From positions 15,891,311 to 15,955,310 of the forward strand of contig NC_063155.1 of the NCBI RefSeq assembly GCF_020921035.1: a stretch of DNA of 64,000 nucleotides. The letters are read 5' to 3'. The notes under the pieces are model-generated. The model searched no databases, was not told where the DNA came from, and saw nothing but the letters and a program-made list of their open reading frames with translations. The stretch comes from Rhodamnia argentea (taxonomy: Eukaryota > Streptophyta > Magnoliopsida > Myrtales > Myrtaceae). The translations under genes were made by a program, and so were the position numbers. Shown piece by piece: positions 62,326 to 64,000 of the stretch (position 1 is the first letter of the stretch; each line of letters opens with the position of its first letter).

Positions 62326-64000
62326 GAATTTCTCTGATCGTAAATCAACTTCTATTTCTTAGTGAGCCCAAATTTGAAAATATGAAGCCCAATATCCTCT
62401 TGAAAGATAGAAACGTTTTCCCATACCCAACCCGCTCGATTTAACTTCTCGTTCTGAGGTCCTAAAGGAGTCGCGCAATCTTCGGTGCTCCGTGATTCCA
62501 TGCTCCAACATTCGGTATCGATTAATCGAGAAAAAGGGTCGCGTATCGAGGTTCCAAAGAAAAAATGTACAAAGCCTTCGTGTAACCGTCGATAACTATT
62601 GGGCCTCGGCCACCAGAGACTGGCACAAAGGTTGGGCCATTTTCATTCTTTGGGCTTGATCAATAACGGGCTCGCTGCAGGCTGAGTAAAAGGGTTGGGC
62701 CACTCTCATGTGTTCCGGGCCCATGCTTTAGTCTTGTTTTGTGAGTTCGGAGATGGGAATAATTGCAAAATTACTAAAATTGCATTTTTGCCCCCAAAGT
62801 GTACCTTTAATCTACTTTAATATCGGAAATTCATCGGGTCTTACTTTTACGTCCTCCACAACCACATTCACGACATGTATGAAGTATCATTTATTTCTTA
62901 TGTCGACACTGAGGAAGATTCCTTTATACCCAAAGAGCTTCTTGGTTCGCGGACAAATAAATCGAAAGTAGCATAACTATAATCAATGATAATACCACCC
63001 TATTTAAGATACCTTTAATTTTCCTTAAAAAAAAAAAGGTTCACACTCAATCATTTTTTTTCAGAAAAAAAAATCATAATTTTTTGATAATTTCTTTTCA
63101 CCCACAAAAGTGGAAATCAAGAAAGGTAAAAGTTATACGATTAATTTTTTTAAGAGTAGACATGAAAATCAGAATATTTGTTGCCGGTACTAGTATAAAA
63201 CGCCGATTGTTTTGCCTATTCATGTTTCCCAAAGCCAATTCATGTTTCCCAAAGCCACATATTAACAGGTAAGTAGGGTTAAATGTTTGACATATTCTAA
63301 CACATAATCCAACTAACTTGATTTGGTCGAACTCGATTGAGACACTTTTGGCCTTTGGGGATTTCTCTCGAAAAATCTTCCTTTGAGGCAAGTAGGAGAA
63401 TCCAATTGTGCAGATCTGTAAGCTGAAATATTTTCAAATTCGGGATGATCCAGGTGTCTCCAAATAAATAAAAAAAATAGAGCGAGTCTACATAAATTTG
63501 ACGGTTTGAAACCGCATAGTAAAAAGGGAAGTTTTCAAATAAGGGCACGAAATACCATCATTTTTTTTCAAATAAAGACGTGAAATGGACAAGTCAAACA
63601 TTGTTTTCGGGGAGCCAGGCAGAAGGAAAAGAGGTTCTTAGCTTAAGGTAGTTTGTCTCGCCTAGAAGGTGGGACACCTTGGAAGTCTCCTAAAGAAAGG
63701 AAAGTCCCTCATGGAGAAACTTTTGACCTTAGCCAAAAACCCAAATATTGATGCCAATGTTGGCCCATAAACCCTTTCTCAATGAATGGAGAGAATGTCC
63801 GCAAATCACCTTCGTTTGGATCAGAACTTCGTGAACTAAATGTTGGCAAAGCCAATTATACCATCTTTGGCTTTATTTCAAATAAGGATATGAAGTGCTC
63901 TCATTATTTTAAATAAAGGTGCGAAATGGATAATATTTCAAATAAGGACATGAAGTGATCGTATCAATCTCAAGAAGGATCTCAACAAGGGGCTTGACTC

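Larger units (their letters stand above)
60451..64000 (+). repeat. Segmental duplication, second copy (counterpart 36865-39430)
   Basis: Direct copy with a further about 1.0 kb (61312-62325). The copy continues past the window end. No intact gene. Confidence 0.85.

Noticed and set aside
1..64000. tRNA, rRNA or snoRNA genes
   Set aside because: No convincing cloverleaf, A/B box pair or rRNA-like sequence was noticed by eye; a tRNAscan or Rfam run would be needed to exclude small ones.

Overview
This is a plant nuclear window, most likely from a eudicot. It has GT-AG introns, TATA-box promoters, a TIR-NB-LRR (TNL) resistance-gene relic, galactinol synthase relics, chloroplast atpB fragments and several DNA transposons. 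TNLs are essentially a dicot class, and I would guess a woody lineage such as Myrtaceae, but the sequence does not prove it. Nothing bacterial is present. Most of the window is repeated sequence and gene debris. The main intact coding content is a cluster of small intronless C2-domain genes.

Region 1 (1-15.9 kb): a decayed TNL locus. TIR and NB-ARC exons (3.56-5.56 kb) are separated from their LRR region (11.5-13.3 kb) by a 5.64 kb CACTA transposon (5866-11509, TTA target duplication). The transposon carries host exons antisense to its TNL surroundings, one recognisable as a sorting nexin. A second LRR copy follows tail-to-tail (13.46-15.2 kb, minus), so the two LRR ends face each other across about 30 bases. 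This second copy is uninterrupted and works as an empty-site reference for the CACTA insertion.

Region 2 (15.9-60.5 kb): a mosaic of direct and inverted modules around seven intact C2 genes (20.3+, 22.8+, 31.1-, 36.1+, 41.8+, 48.6- and 58.2- kb), one truncated C2 pseudogene (51.2 kb), one C2 3' end (60.4 kb) and several C2 slivers. The largest unit runs from a plus-strand C2 gene, through two unrecognised gene pieces, a MITE and an atpB-bearing repeat, to a minus-strand C2 gene. It occurs twice (22.66-32.0 and 41.69-49.5 kb). A galactinol synthase module occurs twice directly (15.94-19.55 and 53.16-56.82 kb), with a third, inverted relic at 34.6-35.7 kb. Truncated pieces of other host genes lie next to C2 promoters: a GATA factor, a malectin-like LRR protein and a tandem CCCH zinc-finger protein.

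Region 3 (60.45-64 kb): a direct copy of 36.84-39.43 kb that retains about 1 kb missing from the first copy.

The C2 proteins share an N-terminal C2 domain related to plant SRC2, a variable Pro/Tyr-rich linker and a conserved C-terminal segment with a Gly-Phe-Asp-Gly-Gly type ending. The coding sequences are conserved while the promoters differ structurally (G-box hairpin, inverted repeats, 29-, 70- and 124-base tandem repeats). I infer that the family expands by segmental duplication with continuing sequence exchange and repeated promoter remodelling. All identifications come from reading the sequence; no database search was run.
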